Shown here in pieces: positions 63,101 to 64,000 of a stretch of 64,000 bases of DNA. The DNA comes from Bacteroidota bacterium (GTDB lineage: Bacteria; Bacteroidota; Bacteroidia; JACCXN01), in NCBI GenBank assembly GCA_013696965.1, contig JACCXN010000009.1, positions 1 through 64,000 of the forward strand, written 5' to 3'. Below the pieces are notes generated by a model. The model searched no databases. It saw only the letters and a list, made by a program, of their open reading frames with translations, and was not told the DNA's origin. A program made the translations under genes and the position numbers. Position 1 is the stretch's first letter; every line of letters starts with the position of its first letter.

Positions 63101-64000
63101 TAATTTTCATTGTAGTCTCTTCCCAATCTTACGAACAACCTTAAATCACCATCATTAAGTACTTGATTGTTTAATGCCTCTGCATGAACAAACATTTTTA
63201 GCTTTTTATAGGATCTTACATCAAAATTTGTATTTCTGTAAGCGGCCTTTGCATCTCCATCCTCAAGATCACAGGCTTTTAAAACCATTGATTGTTCATT
63301 TAATCTTCTTAATTGAGGGTTAGCAGCATCAATTACTCGGTCTATTCCAGGAGGCAAAATATAATTTACAGGAGTTTTCACTCCATTTTCTTCAATATTC
63401 ACTGCTCCAACATCAAAAAGGGTGGAACCCGAAGCATCATCCGCAAGGTATTCACCTGGTGATCTAAGATCATAAAGATATTTTCGCCATTCTCCACGAA
63501 CAAGTTCAAGTCTTCCAAAACGACAAATTACTGAATCTGTAAAACCTGTTAAAAACATTCTTACAAACCGTATAGAGGTAAAATCCTGAATCCCTCCAAT
63601 TACTTTTTCCGGGTTACGAACAGGGATTTTAAACTGATACCAGTCCACATCAATTTGCTCTCCGTCTTTTGTTTTGCCTGATCCTGTTACTTTATCCGTT
63701 ATGTAATTCTGTCCAACCACCATATCCTGTGGCCTTAAACTTACCTTGTACTGGTAATAACTTTCATTTGTACTTAATGTATTGTCACGATTTATGTCTT
63801 CAATGTTTGGAGATGGTGATGAAGCAGTTGGAAATGCTTCTGTTTCGTTTTGGCTTGTTTTGGAATTTCCTTCAACCCCATTAAACTCTTTATATCTTTC
63901 AAGAATATTTCTTTGATCATCATCTTGTGCAGTTCCCCTGAAGTATTTAAAATTATCTCCCGAAGGATCCTGTAATGCCTTTTGATAAGCCGGGCTATTA
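60109..64000 (-). CDS. sprA: SprA, type IX secretion outer-membrane translocon (3' part; 5' end beyond the window)
   Basis: The minus-strand frame is open from the right window edge to the stop at 60109, about 1297 codons of a protein that is normally 2300-2500 residues. Diagnostic stretches are SYYQYKVSLRPQDMVVGQNY at the upstream end, VDWYQFKIPVRNPEKVIGGI, IWVNELRLSDFDKRNGWATT, FSTSPKNIKPFSKSKLLNKS-like segments and a C-terminal beta-barrel half ending in GISLRFTLS. SprA forms the very large barrel through which type IX cargo, including the oxidase at 9658 and the PKD protein at 15828, leaves the cell. Gliding also requires it. The sequence is intact as far as visible. Confidence 0.96.
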   Translation of the reverse strand, partial: NSPAYQKALQDPSGDNFKYFRGTAQDDDQRNILERYKEFNGVEGNSKTSQNETEAFPTASSPSPNIEDINRDNTLSTNESYYQYKVSLRPQDMVVGQNYITDKVTGSGKTKDGEQIDVDWYQFKIPVRNPEKVIGGIQDFTSIRFVRMFLTGFTDSVICRFGRLELVRGEWRKYLYDLRSPGEYLADDASGSTLFDVGAVNIEENGVKTPVNYILPPGIDRVIDAANPQLRRLNEQSMVLKACDLEDGDAKAAYRNTNFDVRSYKKLKMFVHAEALNNQVLNDGDLRLFVRLGRDYNENYYEYEIPLVVTPPGKYNGDSEADRIKVWPLINEIDLPFELLTALKLDRNAAQVPFNIPYTRKNGEHVLAVVGNPQLSEISSIMIGVRNPKKEGTDDSDDGFAKCVEIWVNELRLSDFDKRNGWATTGRVSAKLADFGDVTVAGNMSTPGFGSIEKKISERQRADIRSYDLSGNFRMGRLLPENFNLSIPMFLGYSEGFINPQFHPNDPDIEFDDLLKIDDKSVRDSIKESVQDYTRRRSINFANVKKEKGKGASKSRIYDVENLSFTYSYNEIFKRDINTEYNETKLYRGAVMYSFSTSPKNIKPFSKSKLLNKSKYAKLITDFNFNLMPSRLSFSTSLDRMFNEVQIRNNSGFADYVIPPTFNKNFTMTRMYEVRHDITKSLKFDFTATNNARIMEPDGKIDTQEKKDSINQSLKELGTNVLYNHAMNLNYTWPINKFPLTDWVNLTTRIGGTYDWMRAPFAANELGNTIKNSRSEQWNGQFNFLTLYNKVPYLKKVNQKYSGKGGARQAPKPPVPKPALPDSLKGKEKEKDPNKFNIYEQSARVIMSVKNASFTYTDNSGTILPGYSKPTTLLGMDNFNAPGWGFISGHQDTSFAMRAVREGWLMEESLLMTPYATTNSKNFNARTNIEPLKDLRLELNVTRNVGKSNSEFIRWNDDLGEFVRESRMETGNFSMSYVSWNTSFIRDLEDGSSPVFQQFMDNRIAISNKLANEREAETGLPVGVNQDGYREGYGATSQDVLIPAFLAAYSGTDANSASTSLMPKIPKPNWRITYDGLSKLDLFKKYFKSFTLSHAYRSSYNIGSYSTNMLFVENAGPGYTDKMDINDNYIPQFQIAQISITEQFSPLINMDMTWHNSLITRIELKRDRNLAFNFTDNRLQESKGNEVIVGFGYRFKNVPFPFKIGPTKTKVQSDLNCRADISVRDNRIMMRSIDDNLHQPTGGQRIISIKLAADYVLNSRVNLRLFFDKILTSPVITNSFPSSNTNAGISLRFTLS

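Noticed and set aside
1-64000. CRISPR array, tRNA, rRNA, complete insertion sequence or prophage
   Set aside because: No regularly spaced direct repeats, cloverleaf-like sequences, rRNA motifs, transposase or phage structural genes were recognised on either strand.

Overview
The window is chromosomal DNA from a low-GC, aerobic, gliding-type member of the Bacteroidota. The evidence is SprA (type IX secretion/gliding) at the right edge, two proteins with type IX C-terminal sorting domains (a multicopper oxidase and a PKD adhesin-like protein), RemB/Wzi-like outer-membrane proteins, Bacteroidota TonB proteins, the Bacteroidota-style cytochrome oxidase accessory operon, and promoters of the TTG-N19-TAnnTTTG type. 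No rRNA, tRNA, CRISPR array, complete IS or prophage was seen.

Layout. 1-905: minus-strand sugar dehydrogenase (beta-propeller) piece, visibly richer in G+C than its surroundings, with its 5' end missing. 1121-1941: tandem pair of small related genes. 2156-8888: signalling region with a receiver-like protein carrying Glu at the phospho-acceptor site, a frameshifted STAS-like gene, a very large hybrid histidine kinase, an outer-membrane-like protein, the wreck of a PAS-SpoIIE phosphatase and a LytTR response regulator. 9040-12062: a small membrane protein, an orphan adhesin fragment, a multicopper oxidase and a cupredoxin protein, interspersed with short palindromic repeats. 12163-31818: mostly single housekeeping or hypothetical genes (GreA-like protein, sensor kinase-gpmI pair, PKD/T9SS giant, M20 dipeptidase, LEA lipoprotein, YhiN flavoprotein, M90 peptidase, DUF255 protein, sensor kinase, TPR-SpoIIE phosphatase, mscL). 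32154-38172: secreted protein, then on the minus strand tolC-hlyD-tsaB and a PAS-SpoIIE phosphatase. 38564-46608: metH and a tight cytochrome-oxidase operon (ctaB, two subunit III genes, subunit IV, SCO, DUF420, small membrane protein). 46735-53191: surface-polysaccharide genes (two RemB/Wzi-like barrels around a WecA-like transferase, then fcl and gmd). 53213-56752: deoC with a full and a half aldehyde dehydrogenase. 56994-58849: two paralogous tonB genes. 59191-64000: vanZ-like gene, gcvH and the 3' part of sprA.

How the genes work together. The cytochrome-oxidase genes provide haem O synthesis, copper delivery and small subunits, but COX1 and COX2 are elsewhere. gmd and fcl make GDP-L-fucose, WecA starts lipid-linked glycans, and the RemB/Wzi-like proteins probably handle surface glycan or gliding. 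deoC makes acetaldehyde from deoxyribose 5-phosphate, and the neighbouring aldehyde dehydrogenase pair plausibly disposes of it. Three SpoIIE-type phosphatases (one broken), a STAS-like remnant and several kinases suggest partner-switch signalling.

The most unusual material is a family of short palindromic elements with ATAGCCATG/CATGGCTAT ends. It is found in front of two unrelated exported-protein genes and at the 3' end of one, together with a roughly 70-bp leader sequence shared in front of both genes. All similarities were judged by eye; no searches or alignments were run.
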